From the NCBI GenBank assembly GCA_016124675.1, contig WGNG01000008.1:1-64000 (forward strand): a DNA stretch of 64,000 bases, written 5' to 3'. The notes under the pieces are model-generated. The model was not told the DNA's origin and did not search any database. It saw only the letters and a program-made list of their open reading frames with translations. The stretch's first letter is position 1. The number at the start of each line of letters is the position of its first letter. The position numbers and the translations under genes are program-made. This DNA comes from Alphaproteobacteria bacterium. Its GTDB lineage: Bacteria > Pseudomonadota > Alphaproteobacteria > Caulobacterales > Maricaulaceae. Below, piece by piece: positions 28,668 to 39,814 of this stretch.

Positions 28668-28678
28668 GGGGGGGGGGG
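28668..28678. repeat. G11 homopolymer tract
   Basis: Eleven consecutive G on the plus strand, in the 92-bp gap between the alpha/beta-hydrolase stop and the ThDP-enzyme start (both minus strand). It would lie in the promoter or leader of the ThDP gene. It is the longest homopolymer I noticed in the window. Confidence 0.8.
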
Positions 28679-28690
28679 TGACCCCTCCGC

Positions 28691-29713
28691 CTATTGTTTG
28701 CGATCACTCTCCGCCAGACCTTCCAGGGCCAATGTGAAGCCGGGGCCGTCCATGAAGGCGCGCGCTTGCGGATCGTCGTACAGCTCGGCGCGAAAGAAGG
28801 CGGCGGCGATCTGGGCGGTGGCCGCCTGCACGCCTGCATACCAGTCCGGCGCACCGCGTGGCCCGGCGCGGCCCCCGAACACCTGATGGTCGCCCGGATC
28901 GAATAAGGCGAGATATTGCGGCGCGCCGCCAATCTCGCGGAAGGGAATCAGCCGGTCTGACGGGTCGAGGCCCGGGTCCAGCGGGCTGCCGTCATCAACG
29001 CCCGTCACATGCAGCAGCGGGATCGTGATGCCGCCATAGATGCGGGCATAGTCCGACGGATCGATCCGCTCATTGGGCGCCGGAGGCGACAGCATGAGCC
29101 CTGCCGACAGGCGCGGCTCGGCCAGGGTCAGGTCACCGCGCGGTGTTGGAAAGGTGATGCCGGCCGCCGCCATCACCGTATGGGCGCCGAAGGAATGGCC
29201 TGCGATGCCGAGCCGCGTGGGATCGACCGACAGCGCCTCGGCGCGCGCCTCGATAGCGTCCACGGCGAAGGGAATGTCCTGATAGCGGTCGATCGCCGTG
29301 CGCGGCTCACGCACGGCCGCCTGCATCGCCGCCATGAGCGCGCGCCGGTCGCGCACGCCCGCCCAGATCGTCTCGTCCGAGCCCGGATGCTGGATGTGGA
29401 TCGCAACGAGGCCCCAGCTCGCCAGATGCGCGCCCAGATAACCCGCCGCCTCACGGCTGCCGCCCAGCCCGTGGGAGAAAATCACCGCCGCAAAGGGCCC
29501 GGGCCCGTCAGGCTGGTAGATCTTCACCGGGATATCGCGCCCGCGCGCCTCATCGGTCCAGACGTCGAGCGACGTCGTCACGGAATGAGGACCCGGCGCC
29601 GCGAAGGCCTCGCCATCTGCCTGAACGGCGCCGTGCGCCGCAGCAGCGGCTGCGGGCGGCGCGAGAGTGAAGGACAGCGACGCGGCGAGCGCCAGTGCAG
29701 CGATGCGGATCAT
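28691..29713 (-). CDS. exported alpha/beta hydrolase (dienelactone hydrolase / PAF-acetylhydrolase-like)
   Basis: 340 aa from ATG 29713 (AAGGGAG in front). Residues 1-25 are a signal peptide rich in alanine. The fold markers are an oxyanion stretch FSHGLGGSREAAGYLG near 85, the nucleophile elbow GIAGHSFGAHT near 170, an aspartate in TGVDDGSPLDPG and a histidine in FDPGDHQVFGG, which give a complete Ser-Asp-His set. The periplasmic substrate is unknown; esters or lipids are likely. Confidence 0.8.
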   Translation of the reverse strand: MIRIAALALAASLSFTLAPPAAAAAAHGAVQADGEAFAAPGPHSVTTSLDVWTDEARGRDIPVKIYQPDGPGPFAAVIFSHGLGGSREAAGYLGAHLASWGLVAIHIQHPGSDETIWAGVRDRRALMAAMQAAVREPRTAIDRYQDIPFAVDAIEARAEALSVDPTRLGIAGHSFGAHTVMAAAGITFPTPRGDLTLAEPRLSAGLMLSPPAPNERIDPSDYARIYGGITIPLLHVTGVDDGSPLDPGLDPSDRLIPFREIGGAPQYLALFDPGDHQVFGGRAGPRGAPDWYAGVQAATAQIAAAFFRAELYDDPQARAFMDGPGFTLALEGLAESDRKQ

Positions 29714-29929
29714 GACGTATGCTCCCTTGAGGTTTGCACTGATACGCGCTGCGCGGCGGGTATCCGTCGCGGGGACGTTAGGTGGCGGGGCGAGATCATC
29801 CCCTGCCATCGTTATACAATAACGCCTTCCATCCCCTGCCCGTTTCCATGAGGCTGCGCCGATAGTCGTCAAGCGGAGAGATTCTGTGCGCACTGCGCCG
29901 GATCGAGCGCCGATTGCGGGAGGGACGAG

Positions 29930-31354
29930 ATGAGACGTTTGTGGAGCGCCTTCGGCGCGGGGGCACTGGCGCTGGCGGCGCTGGCCGGGTGCAATGGCGC
30001 CGGGGATGATGAGACCAACGGCGCCGAGGGCGAATCCGCCGGCGAGCTCGTGCGGTTCAATCCCGATCCCTATCCCTCTACCTATCAGCCCGTCCCGTCC
30101 GGGGTGACGCTGATCCGCGGCGCCAATGTCTATGACGGGATTGGCGGGTTTTTCGAGAACGCTGACATCCTCATCGAGAACGGGCGCATCTCCGCTGTGG
30201 GCGAAGGCCTGACGGCGCCCGAGGGCGCCGAGATCGTCGAGGCTCAGGGGCGCTATGTGACGCCGGGCGTGGTGGACATCCACTCCCATCTGGGCGTCTA
30301 CGCCAGCCCGTCGGTCAACGCCCATTCCGACGGTAATGAAGTCACCGCGCCGGTGACCGCGGAGGTGTGGGCCGAGCATGGCGTCTGGCCACAGGACCCG
30401 GGCTTTGACACGGCGCTGGCGGCCGGCGTGACGACGCTGCACATCCTGCCAGGCTCGGCCAATCTGTTCGGGGGGCGCGGCGTCACCTTGCGCAATGTGC
30501 CCGCGCGCAGCGTGCAGGCGATGAAGTTTCCCGGCGCCCCCTACACGCTGAAAATGGCCTGCGGCGAGAACCCCAAGCGCGTCTATGGCTCACAGGGCCG
30601 CGCGCCGGGGTCGCGGATGGGCAATATGGCCGGCTACCGCGAAGCCTGGCAGCGGGCGGTGGAATACCGCGCCGCCTGGAACCGCTATTGGGATGAGGGC
30701 GACGCGTCCGCCACACCGCCCACGCGCAATCTGGAGCTCGACACGCTGATGGGCGTGCTGGACGGGGAGATCCTCATCCAGATGCATTGCTACCGCGCCG
30801 ATGAAATGGCCCTCGTGCTCGATATGGCAGAAGAGTTCGACTACCACGTCTCGGTCTTCCACCACGCGGTGGAGGCCTACAAAATTCCCGACCTGCTGGC
30901 CGAGGCCGGCACCTGCGCGGCGGTGTGGGCCGACTGGGGCGGGTTCAAGATGGAGGCGTATGACTCCATCATCGAAAACCTGCCCATCACCCATGCGCTG
31001 GGCGCGTGCGCGATGATCCATTCTGATTCCGATCTCGGCATCCAGCGGCTCAACCATGAAGTGGCGAAGGCGCTGGGTGATGGCCGGCGCATGGGGCTGG
31101 ATATCTCCGACGCCGAGGCCGTGGCCTGGTTCACGTCAGCGCCGGCAAGAGGCCTGGGGATTTTCGAGGAGACCGGGTCCATCGAGACCGGCAAGCGGGC
31201 CGATATCGTGATCTGGTCGGCGCATCCCTTCTCCAGCTATTCGCTGGCCGACCATGTCTATATCGATGGCGCGCTGATGTATGACCGCGCCGATCCCGAG
31301 CGGCGCACGGTGCGCGACTTCATGCTCGGCCAACCTGGCCAGGAGGCGCGCTGA
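29930..31354 (+). CDS. amidohydrolase lipoprotein with intact metal site
   Basis: 474 aa. The N-terminus ends in a lipobox, LAALAGCNG (cysteine at residue 21), then a low-complexity acidic linker. The amidohydrolase core shows GANVYDG, GRYVTPGVVDIHSHLG (HxH, near 120), IQMHCYRADEM (beta-5 histidine), VSVFHHAVEAYK (beta-6 histidine) and MIHSDSDLG (beta-8 aspartate). This suits an imidazolonepropionase- or prolidase-like metal hydrolase anchored facing the periplasm. The stop TGA overlaps the start of a second amidohydrolase by one base. Confidence 0.85.
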   Translation: MRRLWSAFGAGALALAALAGCNGAGDDETNGAEGESAGELVRFNPDPYPSTYQPVPSGVTLIRGANVYDGIGGFFENADILIENGRISAVGEGLTAPEGAEIVEAQGRYVTPGVVDIHSHLGVYASPSVNAHSDGNEVTAPVTAEVWAEHGVWPQDPGFDTALAAGVTTLHILPGSANLFGGRGVTLRNVPARSVQAMKFPGAPYTLKMACGENPKRVYGSQGRAPGSRMGNMAGYREAWQRAVEYRAAWNRYWDEGDASATPPTRNLELDTLMGVLDGEILIQMHCYRADEMALVLDMAEEFDYHVSVFHHAVEAYKIPDLLAEAGTCAAVWADWGGFKMEAYDSIIENLPITHALGACAMIHSDSDLGIQRLNHEVAKALGDGRRMGLDISDAEAVAWFTSAPARGLGIFEETGSIETGKRADIVIWSAHPFSSYSLADHVYIDGALMYDRADPERRTVRDFMLGQPGQEAR

Positions 31355-32649
31355 TGACCCGCTTTTCCATGCGCAGCCTCTGCGCCGTCCTCGCGCCGCT
31401 GGCGCTCGCCGCCGCCCTGCCCGTCAGCGCCGCGGCCCAGACCATCGCCGTCACCAATGGCCGCGTGGTCACCAATGGCGAGGCCGGGGTGATCACCAAC
31501 GGCACGGTCCTGATCCGCGACGGCGTCATCGCGGAGGTTGGCGCGCAGGTGCGCATTCCGTCCGGCGCGCGCGTGATCGACGCGCAAGGCGGCTGGATCA
31601 CGCCAGGCCTGTTCCATCCCCAGACCGAGCTGGGCCTCGTAGAGGTCAGCGCCGAAGCCGGCGCGCGCGACAACGCGGCGTCGGACTCGCCCTTCACGGC
31701 GTCCATGGACGTGGCGGACGCCTTCAACCCGGCGGGCAATCACATCGCCTCGGCGCGGGTCAAGGGCGTGACGCGCTTTGCAGTTCACCCCGCCGTCGGC
31801 TCGGCCATCATTGCGGGGCGGGGGGCGCTGGCTGATTCCACCGGCGCGCCCGACAGCCTGTTCGCCGACCGGCAATTCATGCTGGTGGATCTGTCAGTCT
31901 CGGGCGCCCGCACTGCCGGCGGCGCGCGCAGCGCGGCCTGGGCCTTCCTGCGCGCGGCGATCGAGGATGCGCGCTTCTATCCCGGGCGCTTCATGGCCCA
32001 TCCCGAAGGCGACGCCATCAGCCGCTTTGATGCAGAAGCCATGGTCGATGTCGCCCGCGGAACCATGCCCCTGATGATGCGCATGGACCGGGCGAGCGAT
32101 ATCGTGCGCGCCATCCAGTTCGCTGAACGCTATCCCGCCCTGCGCCTGATCATCGTGGGGGGCGCCGAGGCCCATCTGATGGCCGATGAGATCGCGGCGG
32201 CGGGCATTCCCGTCATTCTCGATCCCATGCGCAATCTGCCTGAAAGCTTCGACACGCTGGCGGCCAGCAACCGCGCTGCGGCGACGCTGCATGAAGCGGG
32301 GGTGCAGCTGGCCTACACCACGCTGGGCTCGGACCTGTACTGGAATGCGCGCCTCTTGCGCCAGCACGCCGGCATCGCCGTGGCCCATGGCGCGCGCTGG
32401 GACGACGCGTTCCGCGCCGTCACGCTGACGCCCGCCGAGATCTACAATGTCGCCGACCGGTTCGGCTCGCTGGAGCCGGGCAGGATCGCCGATGTCGTGG
32501 TCTGGGACGGCGACCCGCTGGAGGTGATGAGCGCGCCCACAGCCGTGCTGATCGACGGCGAGGTCACCTCGCTGGAAACCCGCCAGACCCGCCTGCGCGA
32601 CCGCTACGCGGTGATCCGGCGTGAGGGTGAACACGGGTATGCGCATTAG
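31354..32649 (+). CDS. exported amidohydrolase-like protein with degenerate metal site
   Basis: 431 aa. Signal peptide ends PVSAAAQ. The same composite fold as the upstream gene (TNGRVVTNGE start, GGWITPGLF, end PGRIADVVVWDGDP), but the first HxH is FHPQ, the beta-5 position reads LMMRMDRASD without histidine, and the beta-8 aspartate may survive in TTLGSD; a histidine in GGAEAHLMA is kept. It may therefore be inactive or use a different mechanism, perhaps as the partner of the intact lipoprotein. Translationally coupled (TGATG). Confidence 0.8.
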   Translation: MTRFSMRSLCAVLAPLALAAALPVSAAAQTIAVTNGRVVTNGEAGVITNGTVLIRDGVIAEVGAQVRIPSGARVIDAQGGWITPGLFHPQTELGLVEVSAEAGARDNAASDSPFTASMDVADAFNPAGNHIASARVKGVTRFAVHPAVGSAIIAGRGALADSTGAPDSLFADRQFMLVDLSVSGARTAGGARSAAWAFLRAAIEDARFYPGRFMAHPEGDAISRFDAEAMVDVARGTMPLMMRMDRASDIVRAIQFAERYPALRLIIVGGAEAHLMADEIAAAGIPVILDPMRNLPESFDTLAASNRAAATLHEAGVQLAYTTLGSDLYWNARLLRQHAGIAVAHGARWDDAFRAVTLTPAEIYNVADRFGSLEPGRIADVVVWDGDPLEVMSAPTAVLIDGEVTSLETRQTRLRDRYAVIRREGEHGYAH

Positions 32650-32793
32650 GGCATGGTGAGGCCTGACTGCGTCAGGCCTCACGCTCTCGCCCGAACGGGA
32701 CCTGGAGACAGCAAAGCCGGCGCCGGCGTTTGCAAACGAAATGGCCCCCGATGCGCGCCTTTTCCCCAATGCGGGGAAGTGGCGGATGCCACC

Positions 32794-33150
32794 TCATCTT
32801 TGCGGCATGGCCCGCCCGGAAGTGAACCAGTCGAGCTGGACGAGTTCAAACGCCAGCACCGCCACGATCAGCATCCACACGCCGGCGGCGATGACCGTGG
32901 TCAGCCAGAGCTTGGCGCGGATTTGCGGATCGGTGGGCGCGCCGGGTTCCGAACCGGGGACGATGTCGCCATCCTCGTGCTGGCCTCGGATCTGTTGCGG
33001 CAGGACGGTGAAGAACACCATCCACCAGGCGCACAGAAACACCACCAGGCCCGAGACCATGCCAATATTGGGCGAGGCGATGAAGGCAAGCGCGATCCAA
33101 AGCAGGACGGCGGCGATCACCAGTGCCTGGCTGAAGCGCTGACGGGTCAT
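32794..33150 (-). CDS. DUF1467 family membrane protein
   Basis: 118 aa from ATG 33150 (a TTG one codon earlier exists). Two membrane helices: residues about 10-40 with MVSGLVVFLCAWWMVFFTVLP, and about 83-108. The loop LPQQIRGQHEDG and PGAPTDPQIRAKLWLTTVIA fits DUF1467. No biochemical function is known. The start overlaps the mce stop (TGATG). It is the last gene of the long nuo-containing cluster. Confidence 0.82.
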   Translation of the reverse strand: MTRQRFSQALVIAAVLLWIALAFIASPNIGMVSGLVVFLCAWWMVFFTVLPQQIRGQHEDGDIVPGSEPGAPTDPQIRAKLWLTTVIAAGVWMLIVAVLAFELVQLDWFTSGRAMPQR

Positions 33151-33590
33151 CAATGACCACCGCCGCCGTCGTACAGCGCCGGGTCCTGCATCAGCTCGAT
33201 GAGCACGCCGCCTGTGTCCTTCGGGTGCACGAAGATCACCGGCACGCCGTGGGCGCCGATATAGGGCTCGCCCGTGCCCAGCACGGTGGCGCCGCGCGCG
33301 CGCATGGCGTCGCGGGCGGCGAGGATGTCGGGCACTTCAAAACACATATGATGCTGTCCGCCCTTCGGGTTCTTCTCGAGGAATTTATGGACGGGGCTCG
33401 CCTCGCCCAGCGGCTCGATCAGCTCGATCTGCATGTTGGGCAGGGTGACGAAGACCACGCGCACGCCCAGATGCGGGAAGTCTTTGGGCGCGGTGGCGTC
33501 GGCCGCGCCGTAGAGTTTTGCATAGACGCGCGCGGCCTCTGCGACGTCCGGCGTGGCGACGCCGACATGGTTGAGCCGTCCCAGCTTCAT
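33150..33590 (-). CDS. mce: methylmalonyl-CoA epimerase
   Basis: 146 aa VOC-fold protein. It starts RLNHVGVATPDVAEA (first metal histidine), with PNMQIELIEPLGE, KGGQHHMCFEVPD and a final VFVHPKDTGGVLIELMQ, matching the epimerase branch of the glyoxalase superfamily. It interconverts 2R- and 2S-methylmalonyl-CoA for propionyl-CoA use. Follows rnj by 11 nt. Confidence 0.92.
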   Translation of the reverse strand: MKLGRLNHVGVATPDVAEAARVYAKLYGAADATAPKDFPHLGVRVVFVTLPNMQIELIEPLGEASPVHKFLEKNPKGGQHHMCFEVPDILAARDAMRARGATVLGTGEPYIGAHGVPVIFVHPKDTGGVLIELMQDPALYDGGGGH

Positions 33591-33601
33591 CCCCGCCTCC
33601 C

Positions 33602-35284
33602 TCAGCCGGCCATCACGACCGCGTCCACCGCCGGCTTCTTGCCCCAGATGCGCGCGGCCTCGCGGCGCACGGCCTGGCGCAGGACCTCTTCGACAGCGGC
33701 CTCGTCGCGGCGCTCGCGCTTGCCCATGCGCTTGAAGGCGGCTTCGGCCGCGTCGGCCAGATCGTCCAGCAGCGTGTCGAGATCATAATCGGCCTTGTCC
33801 GGCACGCCCACGGCGCGAAGGTCGAGCCCGTTCTGCAGCGCCCCGTCGCGCAGGATGGCCGCCACGGTGATATGCCCGGCGACGGCGAGCTTGCGGCGCT
33901 CGCGCATCGCCTCGTGTCCATCGCTGATGATGAAATTGCCGTCGACATACAGCCGGCCCGCAGGGGCTTCATCGACGATGCGCGCGCCCTCACGGTCGAT
34001 GCGGATGACCGCGCCGTTGAACGGTTCGAGCGCATGCGGCACGCCGAGCGAGCGGGCGAGCGCGGCGTGTTCCTTCAGATGGCGCAGCTCGCCATGGACC
34101 GGGATGGCGACATTGGGTTTGGCCCAGGCGTACATCTGCGCCAGCTCGTCGCGGCACGGGTGGCCGGAAACGTGGATGTGGCGCTCGCGCTCGGTGATGA
34201 TCCTGACGCCGCGGCCCGCCAGCCGGTTCATCAGGTCGAAAATGCCGCGCTCATTGCCCGGAATGATGCGCGAGGAGAAGAGCACGCAGTCGCCCTCGCC
34301 AAGGCTGACATTGCGGTGAGCGCCCTCGGCGATCCGGGACAGCGCGGCGCGCGGCTCGCCCTGGGAGCCGGTGCACAGATAGAGTATCTTGTCCGGCGGG
34401 AAGAAGCCTGAATCCTCCTCGTCGACAAAGTCCTGGTAGCGGGTCAGCAATCCGACCGACTTGGCCGCGGCGGTGATGCGGTGCATGGACCGGCCGACCA
34501 GGCATACCCGGCGGCCATTGGCCTCGGCGGCGTGGATGGCGGTGTCCAGGCGCGCCACGTTCGAGGCGAAGGCGGCGATGGCGACCTTGCCCTTCTGCTG
34601 GCCCACAAGCTCGACAAGATTGTCGCGCACGCCGGATTCCGATCCCGATACGCCCAGGGTGAAGACATTGGTGCTGTCGCACACCATGGCCATCACGCCT
34701 TCACGCCCGACCGCTTCGAGCGCGGCGATGTCGGTGCTGGCGCCGATCACCGGATCGGGATCGATCTTCCAGTCGCCGGTGTGCAGGATCAGCCCGGCGG
34801 GCGTGCGAATGATGAGGCCATTGGGCTCCGGGATGGAGTGGGTCAGCGTGACGAGCTGCAGGTCAAACGGGCCGATGTCGAAACGGCTGCTCATGCCGAT
34901 CACGTGCAGCTCGGCCTGGCCCAGGAGGCCATGCTCGGCCAGCCGGTCGCGCATCAGATAGGCGGTGAAGGGCGTGGCGTAGATCGGGCAGCGCAGGCGG
35001 CGCCACAGATGGGCGACGGCGCCCATATGGTCCTCGTGGGCATGGGTGAGGACGATGGCTTTGAGCTGATGGCCCCGCTCCTCGATGAAGCGGGTGTCCG
35101 GCATGATGATGTCGATGCCCGGGGTGGACAGATCACCGAAGGTCACGCCGCAATCGACGATGATCCAGGCGCGGTCCTCCTCCGGCCCGTAACCGTAGAG
35201 ATTGAGATTCATCCCGATCTCGCCCGAGCCGCCCAGCGGCACGAAATAGACGGCGTCTCCGGATGCTTTTTGTTTTTTGGTCAC
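33602..35284 (-). CDS. rnj: ribonuclease J
   Basis: 560 aa. The metallo-beta-lactamase motif is HAHEDHMGA near residue 80, with [10 protein letters not shown], a beta-CASP domain ([16 protein letters not shown]) and [10 protein letters not shown] plus [10 protein letters not shown]; the C-terminal domain ends with a basic stretch. This is a 5'-3' exonuclease and endonuclease of mRNA and rRNA maturation, usual in alphaproteobacteria together with RNase E. The ATG overlaps the coaX stop. Confidence 0.95.
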   Translation of the reverse strand: MTKKQKASGDAVYFVPLGGSGEIGMNLNLYGYGPEEDRAWIIVDCGVTFGDLSTPGIDIIMPDTRFIEERGHQLKAIVLTHAHEDHMGAVAHLWRRLRCPIYATPFTAYLMRDRLAEHGLLGQAELHVIGMSSRFDIGPFDLQLVTLTHSIPEPNGLIIRTPAGLILHTGDWKIDPDPVIGASTDIAALEAVGREGVMAMVCDSTNVFTLGVSGSESGVRDNLVELVGQQKGKVAIAAFASNVARLDTAIHAAEANGRRVCLVGRSMHRITAAAKSVGLLTRYQDFVDEEDSGFFPPDKILYLCTGSQGEPRAALSRIAEGAHRNVSLGEGDCVLFSSRIIPGNERGIFDLMNRLAGRGVRIITERERHIHVSGHPCRDELAQMYAWAKPNVAIPVHGELRHLKEHAALARSLGVPHALEPFNGAVIRIDREGARIVDEAPAGRLYVDGNFIISDGHEAMRERRKLAVAGHITVAAILRDGALQNGLDLRAVGVPDKADYDLDTLLDDLADAAEAAFKRMGKRERRDEAAVEEVLRQAVRREAARIWGKKPAVDAVVMAG

Positions 35285-36069
35285 TCTGTTGCTTTCTCAA
35301 GGCGCGCATTGCGCCGCCACACTTCGAGCAGTCCGCGAATGGTCACGTCCGGATCGAAGTGATCAATGGTTTCAGCCGCGCCCTCGAATAATGAGGCGAC
35401 GCCGCCGGTTGCGATGACCGTGACCGGATGGCCGATCTCGGCCTTGAGCCGGCGCACCAGGCCGTCGATGAGGCCGATATACCCCCAGAACACGCCCGAC
35501 TGCATGGCCCCGACCGTATCCTTTCCGAGCACCCGGGCGGGGCGTTCAATGGCGATGCGCGGCAGGCGCGCGGCCGCCCGGTGGAGGGCCTGCATGGACA
35601 GATTAATGCCAGGCGCGATGATCCCGCCTTCGAAATTTCCCTCCGCGGAGACCACGTCGAATGTCGTGGCGGTCCCCGAATCCACAATGATCAGGGCGCC
35701 AGGGTAACGCACCCGGCAGCCCAAGGCATTCACCAGCCTGTCCGCGCCGGCGTCCTGGGGCCGGGCGAGATTGACGCCGACGCCCAGGTCCACGCCGGCA
35801 TCGCCGATGACCACTGGTTCGGCCCCGATATAGCGCCGCGCCAGATTGCGCAGATTGAACAGCGATTGCGGCACGACGGTGGAGATCACGCACGCATCGA
35901 GATCTTTCAGCGACAGACCCTGCATCTGCAGAAGCTGGTTGAGCCAGACGGCGTACTCGTCCGCCGTTCGGGCTGAATAGGTCGCGGTGCGCCACTCGGC
36001 GCGCCAGTCCGTTCCGTCATGAACGGCGAACAGGGTGTTGGTGTTCCCGCAATCAATCGCCAGCAGCAT
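35281..36069 (-). CDS. coaX: type III pantothenate kinase
   Basis: 262 aa from ATG 36069; the longer frame upstream lacks support. It begins [19 protein letters not shown], the phosphate-1 motif of Coa[33 protein letters not shown] and [16 protein letters not shown] follow. It phosphorylates pantothenate in coenzyme A synthesis and, like other type III kinases, is expected to need a monovalent cation. The order birA-coaX-rnj is conserved in alphaproteobacteria. Confidence 0.94.
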   Translation of the reverse strand: MLLAIDCGNTNTLFAVHDGTDWRAEWRTATYSARTADEYAVWLNQLLQMQGLSLKDLDACVISTVVPQSLFNLRNLARRYIGAEPVVIGDAGVDLGVGVNLARPQDAGADRLVNALGCRVRYPGALIIVDSGTATTFDVVSAEGNFEGGIIAPGINLSMQALHRAAARLPRIAIERPARVLGKDTVGAMQSGVFWGYIGLIDGLVRRLKAEIGHPVTVIATGGVASLFEGAAETIDHFDPDVTIRGLLEVWRRNARLEKATE

Positions 36070-36082
36070 GCAGGACACTCCG

Positions 36083-36829
36083 TCAGGGCGCGGCGGCGCC
36101 GGGGAAGAACACATCTCCCGCGGAGATAAGCCGTCTCGCGCCATCCTTCAAATCAAGCCGCAGCGAGCCATCCTCGGCGAGATCGGCGAACACGCCTTCC
36201 ACCGTCTCGCCATTGAGGCGCGCGGTGCAAGCCTCGCCCAGTCCGTGGGCGCGCGCCAGCCACGCGTCGCGCAAGGGTGCAAACCCGTCCGCCGCCCAGC
36301 GCTGGCGCCAGTGTTCAAAGCGCGAGGCCAGCACCTCCAGCGCCGCGTCTGGCGCAAGGTGCGCGCCATGGACGGTGAAGTCGGTGGCGGGGCGTTCACT
36401 GTCGGCCGGGTGGGCGGCAAGATTGATCCCGATCCCCACCGCAAGCCAGAGCCCGCCATGAGGGTGGGCGCCGCTCTCCAGCAAGATGCCCGCCGCCTTG
36501 CGCCCGCCGATCAGCAGATCATTGGGCCATTTGAGGCGCACCAGCGCCGGATCGATCACGCTGGCGGCCAGATCGCCGGCGGCCAGCGCCGCGGCGAAGG
36601 AAAGCTGGGCGGCGCGCGCCGGACCCGCCTCGATCCGGTACAGCCCGGTGCAGAACAGATTGCCCGATGCGCTGGTCCAGGGCCGTCCGCGCCGCCCGCG
36701 CCCGGCGGACTGGATGCGCGCCATGATCCAGAGCGGCCCGGGCTCACCGGCGAGGGCGAGGCGCCGGGCCTCCTCATTGGTGGAGTCGAGCGCGTCAAAG
36801 ACCTCGATGCGCAAGGCCGGCCCGGCCAC
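36083..36829 (-). CDS. birA: biotin-[acetyl-CoA-carboxylase] ligase
   Basis: 248 aa, starting at GTG 36829, 2 nt after the nuoN stop. [32 protein letters not shown] (biotinyl-AMP loop), [19 protein letters not shown] and GIGINL are the catalytic motifs. No N-terminal helix-turn-helix domain, so it is a monofunctional ligase without the E. coli repressor role. It biotinylates carboxylase subunits. Confidence 0.93.
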   Translation of the reverse strand: MAGPALRIEVFDALDSTNEEARRLALAGEPGPLWIMARIQSAGRGRRGRPWTSASGNLFCTGLYRIEAGPARAAQLSFAAALAAGDLAASVIDPALVRLKWPNDLLIGGRKAAGILLESGAHPHGGLWLAVGIGINLAAHPADSERPATDFTVHGAHLAPDAALEVLASRFEHWRQRWAADGFAPLRDAWLARAHGLGEACTARLNGETVEGVFADLAEDGSLRLDLKDGARRLISAGDVFFPGAAAP

Positions 36830-36831
36830 GC

Positions 36832-38270
36832 TCAGGAAGACACCGCGATCGCGGTGGCCAGCACGACGCCCGCCACCGGCACCAGCGCCACGGTGGCCAG
36901 CGCTGCGGTGCGGCTGATCAGGGCGACGCCTGCGGGCGCCGGCTCGAACACACCGGCCGGTTCATCAAACCAGATCACCTTCACCACCCGCAGGCTGTAG
37001 GCGATGGAGACCGTTGAGAACACGAGCGCGGTGAGCATCAGCCACCACAGGCCCGCCTCGGCGGCGGCGTAGAAGACGAACAGCTTGCCGAAGAACCCGA
37101 CGAGGAACGGCATGCCCCCGATGGAGAACATCAGCGCCGTCATCGACCAGCCCAGCGCCGGATGGGTTCTGGCGAGACCCTTCAGGTCGTCGATCTGCTC
37201 CACCATGCCCTCGGCGCGGCGCATGGACAGGATCACCGCGAACGCGCCCAGCACGCCGACGACATAGAGCGTCATGTAGAACAGCACCGACCAGAGGCCC
37301 AGCGCCGTGCCGGCGGCGAGGCCGACCAGGGCGTATCCCATATTGCCGATGGAGGAATAGCCCATCAGGCGCTTGATATTGGACTGCATGAGCGCGCCGA
37401 GCGCGCCGACCGCCATGGAGAGGACAGCCAGCACCACGATGATCTGTCGCCATTCATCGGTCATCGCCGCAAACGGCTCGTAGAGGACGCGCGCGACGAG
37501 CACCATCGCCGCGAGCTTGGGGGCCGTGGCGTAGAAGGCTGTGACGGGCGTGGGCGCACCCTCGTACACGTCCGGAGTCCACATGTGGAAGGGCGCTGCG
37601 GAGAGCTTGAAGGCCAGGCCCGACACCATGAAGACGAGGCCGAACAGGAGACCGATCTTGGCGCCGTCCTCGCTCGCAGCCGCCGCGATCGCGTCAAACC
37701 CGGTGGCGCCCGCGAAGCCGTAGATCAGAGAGGCGCCATAGAGAAGAAGGCCGGACGACAGGGCGCCCAGCATGAAGAATTTCAGACCCGCTTCCGAGGC
37801 GCGCAAGGAATCGCGGTTGAAGGCGGCAAGGATATAGAGCGCAAGCGATTGTAGCTCGAGGCCGAGATAGAGCGTGATGAGATCGTTGGACGACACCATC
37901 ACCGACATGCCGGTCACCGCCAGCAGGGCCAGCACCGGATATTCGAACTTCGCCAGGCGCTCGGTCTCGAGATATTTCGACGCCAGCACCAGCGCGCCCG
38001 CCGAGGCGAGATAGATCACGGTCTTGGCGTAGAGGATGAAGTCGTCCACCCGCAACGCGCCGTGGAAGGCGGTTCCCTCGGCCTTTCCCGCCATCCAGAC
38101 GGCGGCGGCGGCGCACAGGATCAGGAGCCCGATGGACAGGCGCATGATGAGGCGCGCTGCGCCCGCCTCGCCCTTCCAGAAGGCCCCCAGCATCAACAGC
38201 GCCATCGCCCCGATGGCCAGCATCAGCTCGGGGATCATGAGGCGCAGGTCGGTCAGCAGCATCTCGGTGG

Positions 38271-38274
<4 letters not shown>
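36832..38274 (-). CDS. nuoN: NADH-quinone oxidoreductase subunit N
   Basis: 480 aa from ATG 38274, overlapping the nuoM stop (ATGA). About 14 membrane helices; antiporter-like with [23 protein letters not shown] (TM7 half-helix lysine region), [31 protein letters not shown] and [22 protein letters not shown]. One of the three proton-pumping modules of complex I. Last nuo gene of the operon. Confidence 0.95.
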
Positions 38275-39809
<1,535 letters not shown>

Positions 39810-39814
39810 GTCCG

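Noticed and set aside
28691-30442. 583-codon version of the alpha/beta hydrolase
   Set aside because: The extra N-terminal part is antisense to the amidohydrolase gene; the signal peptide starts at 29713 with its own ribosome-binding site.
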